Positions 1 through 8,740 of a stretch of DNA of 64,000 nt are shown here, piece by piece (the first letter of the stretch is position 1; every line of letters begins with the position of its first letter). Origin of the DNA: Magnetospirillum sp. SS-4 (lineage in GTDB: Bacteria > Pseudomonadota > Alphaproteobacteria > Rhodospirillales > Magnetospirillaceae); assembly GCF_902729425.1 (NCBI RefSeq), contig NZ_CACVCH010000092.1, positions 62,001-126,000 of the forward strand. The letters are read 5' to 3'. The position numbers and the translations under genes are program-made. The notes under the pieces were generated by a model that saw nothing but the letters and a program-made list of their open reading frames with translations, searched no databases and was not told where the DNA came from.

Positions 1-1
1 G

Positions 2-1054
2 CCCGATCCCGGGCTGGTGGACGCTTATTTCGCGTTGTGGGATGCCCACCGCAACATTCCGGTATCCCGCTATTCGCTGGTCATCCTGGCGGCGTCCCTG
101 GCGGGCCTGGGGCTGGTTATCCTGTTGCGCCGCCAGGGGGGCGAACGGATTCGCGCCATGACCACCGCCCTGGCCCTGGCCGGGGCCATCGGCATCCTGT
201 GCTGGGCCGGCTTTCACGCCCTGCGGCCGTGGCTTCCCACCATTTTCCTGATTCCGATGCCCAATCGCCTGTTGAATATCAGCGAGGCGCTGGTGTTTCC
301 GGTGGTCGCGGGAACCTTGCTGGCCATGCGGCCGAAAGTCCCGCCGCTGATCGCGCTGGCGGCGCTGTCGCTGGTGATGCTGGCCGGTGGCCTGGCCCAG
401 GAACTGGGGGCCATCAAGCTTGGCGATCCGGCTTATTCGATGGCCAAGGCCGGCGAGAAGCTGGTGCTGATGGCGGCGATGGCCGCCATGGCCTGGGCGC
501 TTCTGACCGGGCGCGTCGCCCTGGCCGGGGCCGGTGAGAACAGGCCGAAGGCGGGGGGACTGGCCGCGAGGGTGCCGCTGGCGGCGGTCTGGCTGGCGGT
601 GGGGCTTGGCGTCGTTGGAGCGGGGGCGGCGACGCGGAGCCCGGACCCGTTCGAGTCCGTCCGCGAGCTGTTCGACCGGCTGGCCAAGTCGGGAGGAGTG
701 GTGGCGGCTTTCGAGAACCTGAATCTGACCAAGTCTCCCATCCGCAATGCCGAGCTTTTCTCGTTCCAGTGCCTGGACGTGCTGCCTTATTCGACGCGGT
801 CGATTCCGGCGGTGGCGCGGGTGATGGGCGAGGTCTACGGCGCCGACTTTCTCCGCCCGCCCGAGGCCAATTATCGGCTGGGCGTGTTCAACGAGGTCGA
901 CATGGATGCCATGGCGCGGCGGTCCACCGAGGAATGGAAGGCGTTGGGCGCCCGCCACGGCTTTCACTTCGTCATCACCAACGGCGGCCGCCAGCTTGCC
1001 TTGCCCATGGTCGACCTGGGCATGATCCGGCTGTTCATCATTCCGCAGGAATAG
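2..1054 (+). CDS. Membrane protein of unknown function (5' end probably outside window)
   Basis: The reading frame is open from base 2, so the true start probably lies upstream of the window; the first in-window start is a GTG at 17. The N-terminal half is a series of hydrophobic segments (about residues 20-40, 50-75, 90-135, 145-170 and 190-205, counting from the GTG), which indicates an inner-membrane protein. The last 140 residues are soluble, ending in a compact domain that would sit on one side of the membrane. I do not recognise a family or any catalytic motif. It converges on the zinc-locus GTPase gene, leaving only 18 bases between the two stop codons. Confidence 0.6.
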   Translation, partial: PDPGLVDAYFALWDAHRNIPVSRYSLVILAASLAGLGLVILLRRQGGERIRAMTTALALAGAIGILCWAGFHALRPWLPTIFLIPMPNRLLNISEALVFPVVAGTLLAMRPKVPPLIALAALSLVMLAGGLAQELGAIKLGDPAYSMAKAGEKLVLMAAMAAMAWALLTGRVALAGAGENRPKAGGLAARVPLAAVWLAVGLGVVGAGAATRSPDPFESVRELFDRLAKSGGVVAAFENLNLTKSPIRNAELFSFQCLDVLPYSTRSIPAVARVMGEVYGADFLRPPEANYRLGVFNEVDMDAMARRSTEEWKALGARHGFHFVITNGGRQLALPMVDLGMIRLFIIPQE

Positions 1055-1072
1055 GGGCGCCGGCCGGCGGGA

Positions 1073-2107
1073 TCAGCTTTCCATCGCCAGCACGCCGCCC
1101 AGAAGGCCTTCGATGGCGGTCCGGTCAAGGTCGCGGGTGATGAAGACGATGCGGGTGCGGCGGTCGTCGTCGGGCCATTCCGGCAGCGGCGCCGGGGGGT
1201 GAAAGACGTGCTGCACCCCGTGGATGGCCAGGGGCAGGTCGGATTCGCGGGCATTGACGATGCCCTTGATGCGCAGCAGGTTCTCGCCCTTGGACGCGAT
1301 CATCAGCTCCAGCGCGAAGCCCAGCGCCGTCCACGATACCGGCTGGTCGGCGGTGAAGACGAAGGCCTGGATGTGGGCGTCGTGGCGGTTGGGGTCGTGA
1401 TGGTGATGATGGCCCTGGCGCCGGGCGGCCTCGTGGGCGCGATAGGCCTCTTCGTTCAGCCAGCGGGCCACGTCGGGAATCTTGACGTCCTTGCGGAACA
1501 GCCCGGCGTCCAGGATGTCGGCGGGATCGACCCGGCCCATGGCGGCGGCGACGATGGGCGCGGCCGGGTTGAGCAGCCGCAGCCGTTCGCGCTGCATTTC
1601 CACCCGGGTCGGGTCTGCGATATCGGCCTTGGTCAGGATCAGCCGGTCGGCGACGGCGGCCTGTTTGACCGCCTCGGCATGGGCGTTCAGGGTGGCCTCG
1701 CCGTTGACGGCATCGACGGTGGAGACGATGCCGTCCAGCTTGTAGCGGCTGGAAATCAGCGGATCGGTCATCAGGGTGTGAATGATGGGAGCCGGATCGG
1801 CCAGCCCGGTGGTCTCGATCATCATGCGGCCGAATTCGGGAATCTCGCCCTTGACCCGGCGCAGGAACAGGTCGCGCATGCCCTCGACCAGATCGCCCCG
1901 CACGGTGCAGCACATGCAGCCCGATTGCAACAGTACCACGTCCTCGGCCAGCTTGCGCACCAGCAGGTGGTCGAGGCCGACGGCGCCGAACTCGTTGATC
2001 AGCACGGCGGTGTCGGCCAGTCCGGGCTGGGCCAGCAGGTGGTTGAGCAAGGTGGTCTTGCCGCTGCCGAGAAAGCCGGTGAGGACGGTAACCGGTATCA
2101 GGCTCAT
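1073..2107 (-). CDS. COG0523/CobW-family zinc-associated GTPase (metal chaperone)
   Basis: This 344-residue G3E GTPase has Walker [10 protein letters not shown] at residues 11-19, the family CxCC metal motif at residues 64-67, an ETTGLADP segment near residue 100 and a guanine-specificity TKAD motif near residue 160. A histidine-rich linker near residues 235-246 precedes the C-terminal CobW domain. COG0523 proteins linked to zinc regulons are thought to deliver Zn(II) to client enzymes under starvation. The ATG overlaps the hisI stop as ATGA, so the two are probably translationally coupled; the frame is open further upstream but lies inside hisI. The neighbours (ZnuA, HisI, Zur) indicate zinc rather than cobalamin or nitrile hydratase. 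The client is not shown by the sequence. Confidence 0.9.
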   Translation of the reverse strand: MSLIPVTVLTGFLGSGKTTLLNHLLAQPGLADTAVLINEFGAVGLDHLLVRKLAEDVVLLQSGCMCCTVRGDLVEGMRDLFLRRVKGEIPEFGRMMIETTGLADPAPIIHTLMTDPLISSRYKLDGIVSTVDAVNGEATLNAHAEAVKQAAVADRLILTKADIADPTRVEMQRERLRLLNPAAPIVAAAMGRVDPADILDAGLFRKDVKIPDVARWLNEEAYRAHEAARRQGHHHHHDPNRHDAHIQAFVFTADQPVSWTALGFALELMIASKGENLLRIKGIVNARESDLPLAIHGVQHVFHPPAPLPEWPDDDRRTRIVFITRDLDRTAIEGLLGGVLAMES

Positions 2108-2502
2108 TTCTTGTACAGCTCCTCCGGCGAGATCTGGACCTTTTCCACCTCGGCCAGGCCGTCGGGACGGGCGGCGGTGTAAAAGCAGGTGCGCCGGCCG
2201 GTGTGGCAGGCGACCCCGTCCTGATCCACCTTGACCAGGATAGTGTCGCCGTCGCAATCGATCAGGAAATCCTTGAGCCGCTGCTGCTGGCCCGAGGTCT
2301 CGCCCTTGCGCCACAATCCCTTGCGCGAGCGCGACCAATAGCACACCCGGCCGGTGGCCAGGGTCTCGGTCACCGCGTCACGATTCATCCAGGCCATCAT
2401 CAGCACCTCGCCGGTGTCGAATTGCTGGGCGATCGCCGGCACCAGGCCGTCGGAATTGAAGCTGAGGCGGGCCAGGGCGGCGGCGGGGTCGATGGCGGAC
2501 AT
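2104..2502 (-). CDS. hisI: Phosphoribosyl-AMP cyclohydrolase
   Basis: HisI opens the purine ring of phosphoribosyl-AMP in histidine biosynthesis and is a zinc enzyme. The 132-residue product carries the family signature around CYWSRSR...LWRKGETSG, an acidic DCDGD segment and the C-terminal ACHTGRRTC pair of cysteines that with an upstream cysteine binds Zn. I chose the ATG at 2502 because GAGGAAG lies 7 bases before it; a longer frame begins at 2544 directly after the znuA stop but has no clear ribosome site. The position between znuA and a COG0523 GTPase is unusual for a histidine gene and suggests zinc-responsive expression. Whether a second hisI exists in the genome cannot be seen here. 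Confidence 0.92.
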   Translation of the reverse strand: MSAIDPAAALARLSFNSDGLVPAIAQQFDTGEVLMMAWMNRDAVTETLATGRVCYWSRSRKGLWRKGETSGQQQRLKDFLIDCDGDTILVKVDQDGVACHTGRRTCFYTAARPDGLAEVEKVQISPEELYKK

Positions 2503-2544
2503 GGAGGCTTCCTCGGGGGCGGTGGCGATCATGGTATGAAGCAT

Positions 2545-3474
2545 CTACCGTCCGGAAAGGCAATCGGCAAGGCTGTCGGCGATGGCGGTCATGATGGTGA
2601 AATAGGCGTCGGGACCGGCTTCCGCCAGGGCGCCTTCCGGATCGAGCAGGGCGATGCGGGCGCCGGCGGCGTCGGCCAGCGCCTGCACCGTCGGACCGGC
2701 GAATCGCGGCTCGCGGAAGACGCAGGCGGCCTTGGTGGCCTTGAGGCGGTCGCGCAGCGCCGCCATCCGCTTGGCGCTGGGCGGACGTTCGGGGTCGATG
2801 GTGACTGCGCCGGCCGGAGTCAGGCCGTAGCGCGCCTCGAAATATTGATGGGCGTCGTGGAAAACCACATAAGGCTTGCCGGCCACCGGCTTCAGCCGGG
2901 CGGCCAGGGTGGAATCCAGGTCGGCCAGGCGCTTGCGGGTCTCGGCGGCGTTGGCCTTGTAGCGGTCGGCGCGGGCCGGGTCCATTTCGGCCAACCTGCC
3001 GGCCACCGCGTCCACCAGCCGGGCGGCGTTGTCGGGATCGAGCCACAGATGGCCGTCGGTCTCGTCGTGGTCATCCTTGCCGTGATCCTTGTGGCCGTGG
3101 TCATTCCCGTGGCTGTCCCAAACGCCGCCCTCGCGGGTGGCGAGACGGGTCATGCCGGGAATCTCCTGCATGGTCAGCCGATGCCTGGCCTTGGCGGCGG
3201 GTTTCTTCAGCCAGCCCTCGAAATCCTTGCCGACCCAGACCAGAAGCCGGGCCCGCTCCAGCGCGCGGGCATCCGACGGCTTCATGGCGTAATCGTGTGG
3301 CGAGGCGTCGCCCGACACGATCAGGCCCGGTTCGGCCACCCCCTTCATCACGGCGGCGACCAGCCCGTGCAGCGGCTTGATGCTGACCAGGACGTCGGGC
3401 GGCGGAGCGTCCGCCATCGCCGGGCCGGCCGTCAGCAGACCCAGGAAAGCGGCGGCAAGCAGACTCTTTCGCAT
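2545..3474 (-). CDS. znuA: Zinc ABC transporter periplasmic binding protein ZnuA
   Basis: This 309-residue cluster A-I substrate-binding protein has an N-terminal signal peptide (MRKSLLAAAF through PAMADA). Zn-ligand positions visible are the His in SPHDYAMKPSD, the His in GHLWLDPDN and the His in VFHDAHQYF, with an acidic residue in the C-terminal lobe. A mobile His/Asp-rich loop at about residues 119-142 is typical of ZnuA rather than Mn-binding relatives. The ATG at 3474 is preferred over one at 3492 because GGAG lies 7 bases before it and it gives a clean signal peptide. It is the first gene of the minus-strand unit and is divergent from zur across a shared palindrome. Confidence 0.95.
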   Translation of the reverse strand: MRKSLLAAAFLGLLTAGPAMADAPPPDVLVSIKPLHGLVAAVMKGVAEPGLIVSGDASPHDYAMKPSDARALERARLLVWVGKDFEGWLKKPAAKARHRLTMQEIPGMTRLATREGGVWDSHGNDHGHKDHGKDDHDETDGHLWLDPDNAARLVDAVAGRLAEMDPARADRYKANAAETRKRLADLDSTLAARLKPVAGKPYVVFHDAHQYFEARYGLTPAGAVTIDPERPPSAKRMAALRDRLKATKAACVFREPRFAGPTVQALADAAGARIALLDPEGALAEAGPDAYFTIMTAIADSLADCLSGR

Positions 3475-3507
3475 TGTTCGGCTCCATGCCATGATGAAAA
3501 GGCTGAT

Positions 3508-3524
3508 ATGTTATAGTATAACAT
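3508..3524. promoter_or_regulatory. Zur operator (perfect 8+1+8 palindrome)
   Basis: ATGTTATA-G-TATAACAT is a perfect inverted repeat in an AT-rich island between znuA and zur. It matches the general form of proteobacterial Zur boxes (core TGTTATAxTATAACA). It lies 16 bases before the zur ATG and 33 bases before the znuA ATG, so one bound Zur dimer could shut off both transcription units. Confidence 0.9.
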
Positions 3525-3540
3525 TTTCCGGAATTCCAGC

Positions 3541-4023
3541 ATGACCTTTCCCGCCCCTCACCACGACCACGCCGCCTGCGTCGCCCAGGCCCTGGCCGCC
3601 GCCGAGGCCGAGTGCAAGCGACGCGGCGCCCGCCTGACCGATATCCGCCGGAGGGTTCTGGAACTGGTGTGGGAAAGCCATCAGCCGGTGGGGGCCTACG
3701 CCCTGCTGGACATCCTGGGGCGTGAAGGCTGGTCGGCGGCCCCGCCGACCGTCTATCGGGCGCTGGAATTCCTGCAACAGAACGGGCTGGTGCACCGCAT
3801 CGCCCTGCTCAACGCCTTCGTCGGCTGTCCGCGTCCGGGGCACGGCCACAGCGGAACCTTCCTGCTGTGTTCCGGCTGCGGCATGGCCGCCGAACTGGAC
3901 GACCGGGATATCGACCGGGCGGTGGCGGAATGTGCTTCCCGCTCGGGCTTCTCGGTGACGCGGCGGACCATCGAGATCGAGGGGATGTGTCCGGCCTGTC
4001 GCGCCAGAGAGGAGAAGGCATGA
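3541..4023 (+). CDS. zur: Zinc uptake regulator Zur (Fur family)
   Basis: This 160-residue Fur-family repressor has a winged-helix N-terminal domain (conserved APPTVYRALEFL recognition region near residues 67-78) and a C-terminal dimerisation domain with two CxxC pairs (C110/C113 and C150/C153) forming the structural zinc site. A histidine-rich GHGHSG loop near residues 100-105 supplies likely regulatory-site ligands. It is transcribed with znuC and znuB (ATGA overlap with znuC) and carries a Zur box in its own promoter, implying autoregulation. The transporter context assigns it to zinc rather than iron. Confidence 0.94.
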   Translation: MTFPAPHHDHAACVAQALAAAEAECKRRGARLTDIRRRVLELVWESHQPVGAYALLDILGREGWSAAPPTVYRALEFLQQNGLVHRIALLNAFVGCPRPGHGHSGTFLLCSGCGMAAELDDRDIDRAVAECASRSGFSVTRRTIEIEGMCPACRAREEKA

Positions 4024-4808
4024 GCCCAGACGATCTGGTCCGGCTGACCGGGGTTTCGGTGGCGTTTCGCGGCCACGCCGTGCTGGACGGTGTCGGCTTG
4101 CGGGTCGGACGCGGCCGCATCGTCACGGTGGTCGGGCCGAATGGCGCCGGCAAGTCGACGCTCATCAAGGTGGCCCTGGGACTGATCGTTCCCGACCGGG
4201 GAACGGTGGAGCGCGATCCCGCCGCGGTGATCGGCTATGTGCCGCAGCGCCTGAGCATCGATCGGACCTTGCCGCTGTCGGTGCGGCGTTTCCTCGCCAT
4301 GGCGCTGCCCGGCGGCGGCGACGGCCGGAATCTGGAGGAATCCCTGGATCTGGTGGGGGCCGGTCATGTGATGGCCCGGCAGATGGCCGATCTGTCGGGC
4401 GGCGAGGCGCAGCGGGTGCTGCTGGCCCGCGCCCTGGTCCGGCGCCCCGACCTGCTGGTGCTGGACGAACCGGTGGGCGGCGTCGACATGGCCGGACAGG
4501 CCGAACTTTACGACCTGATCGCCGGGCGGGCCCATGATCAAGGCATCGGCGTGCTGATGGTTTCCCACGACCTGCACGTGGTGATGGCCGCCACCGACGA
4601 GGTGGTTTGCCTCAACCGTCACGTTTGCTGCGCCGGCCATCCCGAGACGGTCAGCCGCCATCCCGAATACCTGGCGCTGTTCGGCCCGCGGGTGGCCGAC
4701 AGCCTTGCCATCTACACCCACGCCCACGATCACGGCCATCTGGCCGACGGCAGCGTCCGGCCCCTGGACCCGGGGCATGTCCATGGACCGGAGTGCCGCC
4801 ATGGATGA
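4020..4808 (+). CDS. znuC: Zinc ABC transporter ATP-binding protein ZnuC
   Basis: This 262-residue ATPase shows Walker A GPNGAGKST at residues 39-47, a signature LSGGEAQR, and Walker B ending in LVLDEP. The C-terminus is histidine-rich (HAHDHGH and PGHVHGPECRHG), common in ZnuC. The ATG overlaps the zur TGA as ATGA. It would energise uptake of Zn delivered by ZnuA through ZnuB. The 3' end overlaps znuB by 8 bases, so the two are probably coupled. Confidence 0.94.
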   Translation: MSPDDLVRLTGVSVAFRGHAVLDGVGLRVGRGRIVTVVGPNGAGKSTLIKVALGLIVPDRGTVERDPAAVIGYVPQRLSIDRTLPLSVRRFLAMALPGGGDGRNLEESLDLVGAGHVMARQMADLSGGEAQRVLLARALVRRPDLLVLDEPVGGVDMAGQAELYDLIAGRAHDQGIGVLMVSHDLHVVMAATDEVVCLNRHVCCAGHPETVSRHPEYLALFGPRVADSLAIYTHAHDHGHLADGSVRPLDPGHVHGPECRHG

Positions 4809-5589
4809 GTTCCTGCTGCGCGCCCTGGCGGCGGGGCTGGGGCTGGCGGCGGTGGCCGGGCCGCTGGGCTGTTTCGTGGTGTGGCGGCGCATGGCCTATT
4901 TCGGCGACGCCCTGGCCCATACCGCCCTGCTGGGAATCGTGGTCGGGCTCCTGCTGGGAACCTCGCCCCTGGCGGGCGTGGTGGCGGTCTGCGTCGCGGT
5001 GGCGCTGATCCTGGCCGGCATGCGGCGGGATGGGCGTCTGGCCTCGGACAGCCTGCTCGGCATCATGGCCCATGGCGCGCTGGCGCTAGGGCTGGTGCTG
5101 CTGTCGGCCATGGAGCGGGTGCGGGTCGACCTGATGGGCTGGCTGTTCGGCGACATCCTGGCGGTAAGTTGGGAGGACGCCGCCCTGGTCTGGGGAGGGG
5201 CGGTTCTGGTTCTGGGGCTGCTTGCCGCCCACTGGCGCTGTCTGGTGGCCATGACGGTGGACGAGGATCTCGCCCGGGTCGAGGGTCATGACGTCGGGCG
5301 CGGCCGCCTTGTCCTGATGCTGCTGGTGGCCTTGTCGGTGGCGGCGGCCATGAAGGTGGTGGGGGTGATGCTGGTCACCGCCATGCTGGTGATTCCGGCG
5401 GCCGGCGCCCGCCGGCTGGCCCGCACGCCCGAGCAGATGGCGGGCGGCGCCGTTCTGGCCGGAGCGCTGGCGGTTTCGCTCGGCCTGGGCGGCAGCTGGC
5501 ATTACGATACCCCGTCCGGTCCCTCCATCGTGGTGGCGGCGGTCGGCTTGTTCATCGCATCGCGCCTGATGCCGTTCCGAAGTGCTTGA
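4801..5589 (+). CDS. znuB: Zinc ABC transporter permease ZnuB
   Basis: The 262-residue product is hydrophobic throughout, with about eight membrane spans, and has the family's N-terminal GCFVVWRRMAYFGDALAH region. The ATG at 4801 has GGAG 7 bases upstream; in-frame starts further upstream lie well inside znuC. It forms the membrane channel of the ZnuABC importer. It is the last recognisable zinc gene of the plus-strand unit. Confidence 0.93.
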   Translation: MDEFLLRALAAGLGLAAVAGPLGCFVVWRRMAYFGDALAHTALLGIVVGLLLGTSPLAGVVAVCVAVALILAGMRRDGRLASDSLLGIMAHGALALGLVLLSAMERVRVDLMGWLFGDILAVSWEDAALVWGGAVLVLGLLAAHWRCLVAMTVDEDLARVEGHDVGRGRLVLMLLVALSVAAAMKVVGVMLVTAMLVIPAAGARRLARTPEQMAGGAVLAGALAVSLGLGGSWHYDTPSGPSIVVAAVGLFIASRLMPFRSA

Positions 5590-5657
5590 GCGGCTTGCCC
5601 AAGGCGACGCGGGGTGCCAATATCGGCATTCCGATGGGGCGGGATACATGGCGGCAG

Positions 5658-6812
5658 ATGACAGACGCGAAGCGTAAGGCGAAATTCGAAAGCAAGGTCG
5701 CGGAATTGCTGGCGGTGACTTCCGGGCTGTCGGTGATGCACATCTTCATGTTGCGCCGCATGACCCAGGCCGATCCCGAAACCAGTTCCTGGGCCAACGA
5801 GCGCGAATTGGGGGTGGTGTTCGACACCATTCTGGACCGTGCCATCGCCGGCATGGACGTGGACGAACTGGGCGCCGCCGCCGACCGTCATTTCGACCCG
5901 CTGCTGCCGCCCGGCGATGAGGAAATCCGCGACAAGGAACGCTGGCAGCTGTTCGACGTCACCAAGAAATATCTGGGCCGGCGCAAGCCGGTCGAGGTGG
6001 TGGAGACGCCGCCGCCGGTTGACGAGGACGCCGGCGAGGAACCGATCGCCTTCGACAACTTCAACCAGCTGTTCGACGAGACCATCGCCCGCTATACCCG
6101 CCGCTCGCTGCTGTCCCTGGTGGTCGGCCCCAATCACGGCACGCTACGGCCCCACATTCCGGTTCCCTTCATCTCGGCCCCCGGTTTCGCCGCCCGCTAT
6201 GAGGAACTGCTGCGCCGATTCGTGCTGCCCGACATCCGCGCCACCAAGCGCATCAAGGAACTGAAGGACAGCCGGCATTGGGACGAGACCGGCAGCAACC
6301 GGCTGCTGGGCATGATCCAGGCGGGGGGATCGAGCAATCCCATCCTCGACACCTGGGACGCCCGTTGGGCGGCCTATCGCTCGGAGGGCATCGGCACCAA
6401 GCACAAGAAGGGCGAAAACCCCTGGGACGTGTTCGTCGAGGCGGCCAAGGCCGGCAATTACGAACCGCCCACCATCAAGGATATTCCGCTGCTGCATTCG
6501 GTGGTCCGCTGGGAACCTGAATCGCTGCTGGAGGCCTGGCGCGAGGTCGCCCTGCTGTATCAGCAGGAATTCCACGCCAAGACCCGCCACGAACAGGCCC
6601 GCGAGGGCGCGGTGCGCGACTGCATCGTTCGTCATATTCGGGAATTGCCCAAGCGGGCCGGCGACATGGTCGCCATCAAGGCGTTCTTCGAATTGCCCAA
6701 ATGCGACCGCCTGTTCCTGCGCAAGCTGATGCAGACGGTGGGGGGAACCGACGTCGAACGCAACCGGATCGCTCCCGGCCTGGTCCAGTTCTACAACAAC
6801 CTGCCGCCGTGA
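5658..6812 (+). CDS. Protein of unknown function
   Basis: A soluble, charged protein of about 384 residues that I do not recognise. The N-terminal 100 residues look helical, followed by an acidic, proline-containing linker near residues 120-140 (PPPVDEDAGEE) and a long helical C-terminal domain. There is no signal peptide, membrane span or familiar catalytic motif. The start is uncertain: ATG at 5658 gives a natural N-terminus (MTDAKRKAKF), ATG at 5634 is also possible, and neither has a strong ribosome site. It follows znuB closely on the same strand but has nothing zinc-like. It converges on the formate dehydrogenase operon, 19 bases from its last gene. Confidence 0.75.
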   Translation: MTDAKRKAKFESKVAELLAVTSGLSVMHIFMLRRMTQADPETSSWANERELGVVFDTILDRAIAGMDVDELGAAADRHFDPLLPPGDEEIRDKERWQLFDVTKKYLGRRKPVEVVETPPPVDEDAGEEPIAFDNFNQLFDETIARYTRRSLLSLVVGPNHGTLRPHIPVPFISAPGFAARYEELLRRFVLPDIRATKRIKELKDSRHWDETGSNRLLGMIQAGGSSNPILDTWDARWAAYRSEGIGTKHKKGENPWDVFVEAAKAGNYEPPTIKDIPLLHSVVRWEPESLLEAWREVALLYQQEFHAKTRHEQAREGAVRDCIVRHIRELPKRAGDMVAIKAFFELPKCDRLFLRKLMQTVGGTDVERNRIAPGLVQFYNNLPP

Positions 6813-6831
6813 GGTCGGCGGGGCGACCTGC

Positions 6832-7812
6832 CTACTCCGCCGGCTTGGCCGACTTGGCCTCTTCCTCGGCCGCCCAGACCGAGTGGTGCTCGCGCGCCCA
6901 GTTCAGATCGACGTGGCCGGTGGTGACGGCGGTGCTGGCCCCTTCCATGCCGATGGTGCCGATATAGATGTGGCCCAGGATGAACAGCACCATCACCACC
7001 GCCAGACCGGCGTGAATCAGGTGCATGAGCTGCATGCCGGCCAGATCGGCGAAGGTGAAGGGGAACAGCAGGCTGATGCCGGTGGAGGCCACCAGGGTTC
7101 CCACCACGATCACCATCCAGAACTGGGTCTTCTGGCCGAAATTGAACTTGGCGGCCGGCGGGTGGTCGCCTTTCCTCAGCAGGCCGCCGCCATGGGCGAT
7201 CCAGCCGCCGTCATAGCGATCCCACAGGTTGTCCCTGGCCCACAGCACGAAGATCATGGCCATGCCGGCGATGAAGACGAAGCCGCCGATATTGTGCAGC
7301 CACTTGCCGGCCCAGGTCAGCCACGCGAACAGCGCCTTGCCGAGAACCGGTTCCAGCAGCCAGCGGCCGAACAGCATGTTGAGGCCGGTCAGCCCCAATA
7401 CGATGAATGAGCCGGCGGTCAGCCAGTGGCCCATGCGCTCGATCCTGGTGAAGCGCAGGATGGTCTTGCCCGACGGACCGCCGTCGATGCGGATCTTGCC
7501 GCGGATCAGGTAGAAGGCGGCGATGGCCAGGGTGACACCCACCAGGGCGAGACCGGCATACCACGCCAGCACGCCGTTGCGGGCGGAGCGCCACGCCTCG
7601 CCCTCGGACTGGATCAACTGGCCGCGCTGGTCCGGCTGGCCGGCGATGAAGCCGGCCTCGCCCTGGCGGATCGCCCGCCAGGTATCGGTGGTGATCACCT
7701 GATCCGAGCCGGCCGAGGTGGTGACGGCTCCGTCATTGGTGGCCGCTGCCGCCGGAACGCTCCAGCAGGCCAGGGTGACCAGCAGGGCGGCGAGGAGTGT
7801 GGTCCAGCGCAT
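6832..7812 (-). CDS. fdoI: Formate dehydrogenase gamma subunit (membrane cytochrome b)
   Basis: This 326-residue protein has an N-terminal signal-like segment, a first hydrophobic span near residues 85-105, and a C-terminal cytochrome b561-type core with four spans from about residue 130. Histidines in the spans (GHWLTAGSF, KWLHNIGGF, LIHAGLAVV, GHIYIG) are the expected haem b ligands. It anchors the FdhAB catalytic dimer and passes electrons to quinone. It is longer at the N-terminus than E. coli FdnI, as in many alphaproteobacteria. It is the last gene of the operon; a small lipoprotein gene separates it from the beta subunit. Confidence 0.92.
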   Translation of the reverse strand: MRWTTLLAALLVTLACWSVPAAAATNDGAVTTSAGSDQVITTDTWRAIRQGEAGFIAGQPDQRGQLIQSEGEAWRSARNGVLAWYAGLALVGVTLAIAAFYLIRGKIRIDGGPSGKTILRFTRIERMGHWLTAGSFIVLGLTGLNMLFGRWLLEPVLGKALFAWLTWAGKWLHNIGGFVFIAGMAMIFVLWARDNLWDRYDGGWIAHGGGLLRKGDHPPAAKFNFGQKTQFWMVIVVGTLVASTGISLLFPFTFADLAGMQLMHLIHAGLAVVMVLFILGHIYIGTIGMEGASTAVTTGHVDLNWAREHHSVWAAEEEAKSAKPAE

Positions 7813-7826
7813 GGCGTTCCTCCACC

Positions 7827-8105
7827 TCAGAATTTCTGGCCGGCGATGCGGCCGGACGCGGCGGCGTCGCCGGTGGGCATGACCGCCGCGTCCGCCGATA
7901 CCATGACCTTGCCCGCCCCCTCGGCCTGGGGCGCCACGCGCTGGCGCAGGGCCTCGCGGGTGGCGTCGGAAACGGCCTGATCGGCTGTCGTTCCGGCATA
8001 GCCGCCCTTGTCCAGGCGGACGGCACGGGCGCGCTCCTCGGCGACGCAGCCGGAAAGCAGGACAAGTCCCAGGATGGCGGCGACGGCGCCTCCTCCGTTG
8101 CTCAT
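7827..8105 (-). CDS. Small lipoprotein of the formate dehydrogenase operon
   Basis: A 92-residue protein with a type II signal peptide: hydrophobic stretch then lipobox LLSGC, with the lipidated Cys at about residue 20. The mature part is short, hydrophilic and without cysteines. It lies 4 bases after the beta-subunit stop and 14 bases before the gamma-subunit start, so it is co-transcribed with the enzyme. I do not recognise the family; a role in assembly or stability of the membrane complex is inference from position only. Confidence 0.75.
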   Translation of the reverse strand: MSNGGGAVAAILGLVLLSGCVAEERARAVRLDKGGYAGTTADQAVSDATREALRQRVAPQAEGAGKVMVSADAAVMPTGDAAASGRIAGQKF

Positions 8106-8109
8106 GGCC

Positions 8110-8736
8110 TTACTCCTTCGCGCCGGCGCCTTTCCGTTCGCGGGTCCGTTCCTGGTCGCGATAGGCGTGGCCCCAGCCGGCGGCGCCCGATCCGAAGCCG
8201 CGCGCCATCACCCGTTCGCGGTAGATGGTCGACACCATGTCGCCATCGCCGGCCAGCAGTGCCTTGGTGGCGCACATCTCGGCGCAGAGCGGCAGCTTGC
8301 CCTCGGCGATGCGGTTGCGGCCGTACTTCTCCAATTCCGCCTTGGAATTGTCGGCCTCGGGACCTCCGGCGCAGAAGGTGCATTTGTCCATCTTGCCGCG
8401 GCCGCCGAAATTGGAGGTCGAGGGGTATTGCGGCGCTCCGAACGGACAGGCGTACAGGCAATAGCCGCAGCCGATGCACAGATCCTTGTTGTGCAGCACG
8501 ATGCCGTCGCCGGTCTGGTAGAAGCAGTCCACCGGACAGACGGCCATGCATGGGGCGTCCGAGCAGTGCATGCAGGCCACCGACAGTGACCGCTGTCCCG
8601 GCTTGCCGTCGTTCAGGGTGACGACGCGGCGGCGGTTGATGCCCCACGGCACCTCGTGCTCGTTCTTGCAGGCGGTGACGCAGCCGCTGCAATGGATGCA
8701 GCGTTCGGCGTCGCAGAGGAATTTCATGCGGGCCAT
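8110..8736 (-). CDS. fdoH: Formate dehydrogenase beta subunit (4Fe-4S)
   Basis: This 208-residue electron-transfer subunit has four cysteine clusters: CIHCSGCVTAC near residue 12, CMHCSDAPCMAVC near 55, CIGCGYCLYAC near 86, and CTFC...CAEMC from about 120. This is the pattern of four [4Fe-4S] clusters in FdnH/HybA-type proteins. It carries electrons from the molybdenum subunit to the cytochrome b subunit. I chose the ATG at 8736 (MARMKFLC), 4 bases after the alpha-subunit stop; the longer frame would need a TTG inside the alpha gene. No C-terminal membrane anchor is evident, unlike E. coli FdnH. Confidence 0.93.
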   Translation of the reverse strand: MARMKFLCDAERCIHCSGCVTACKNEHEVPWGINRRRVVTLNDGKPGQRSLSVACMHCSDAPCMAVCPVDCFYQTGDGIVLHNKDLCIGCGYCLYACPFGAPQYPSTSNFGGRGKMDKCTFCAGGPEADNSKAELEKYGRNRIAEGKLPLCAEMCATKALLAGDGDMVSTIYRERVMARGFGSGAAGWGHAYRDQERTRERKGAGAKE

Positions 8737-8740
8737 GGTC

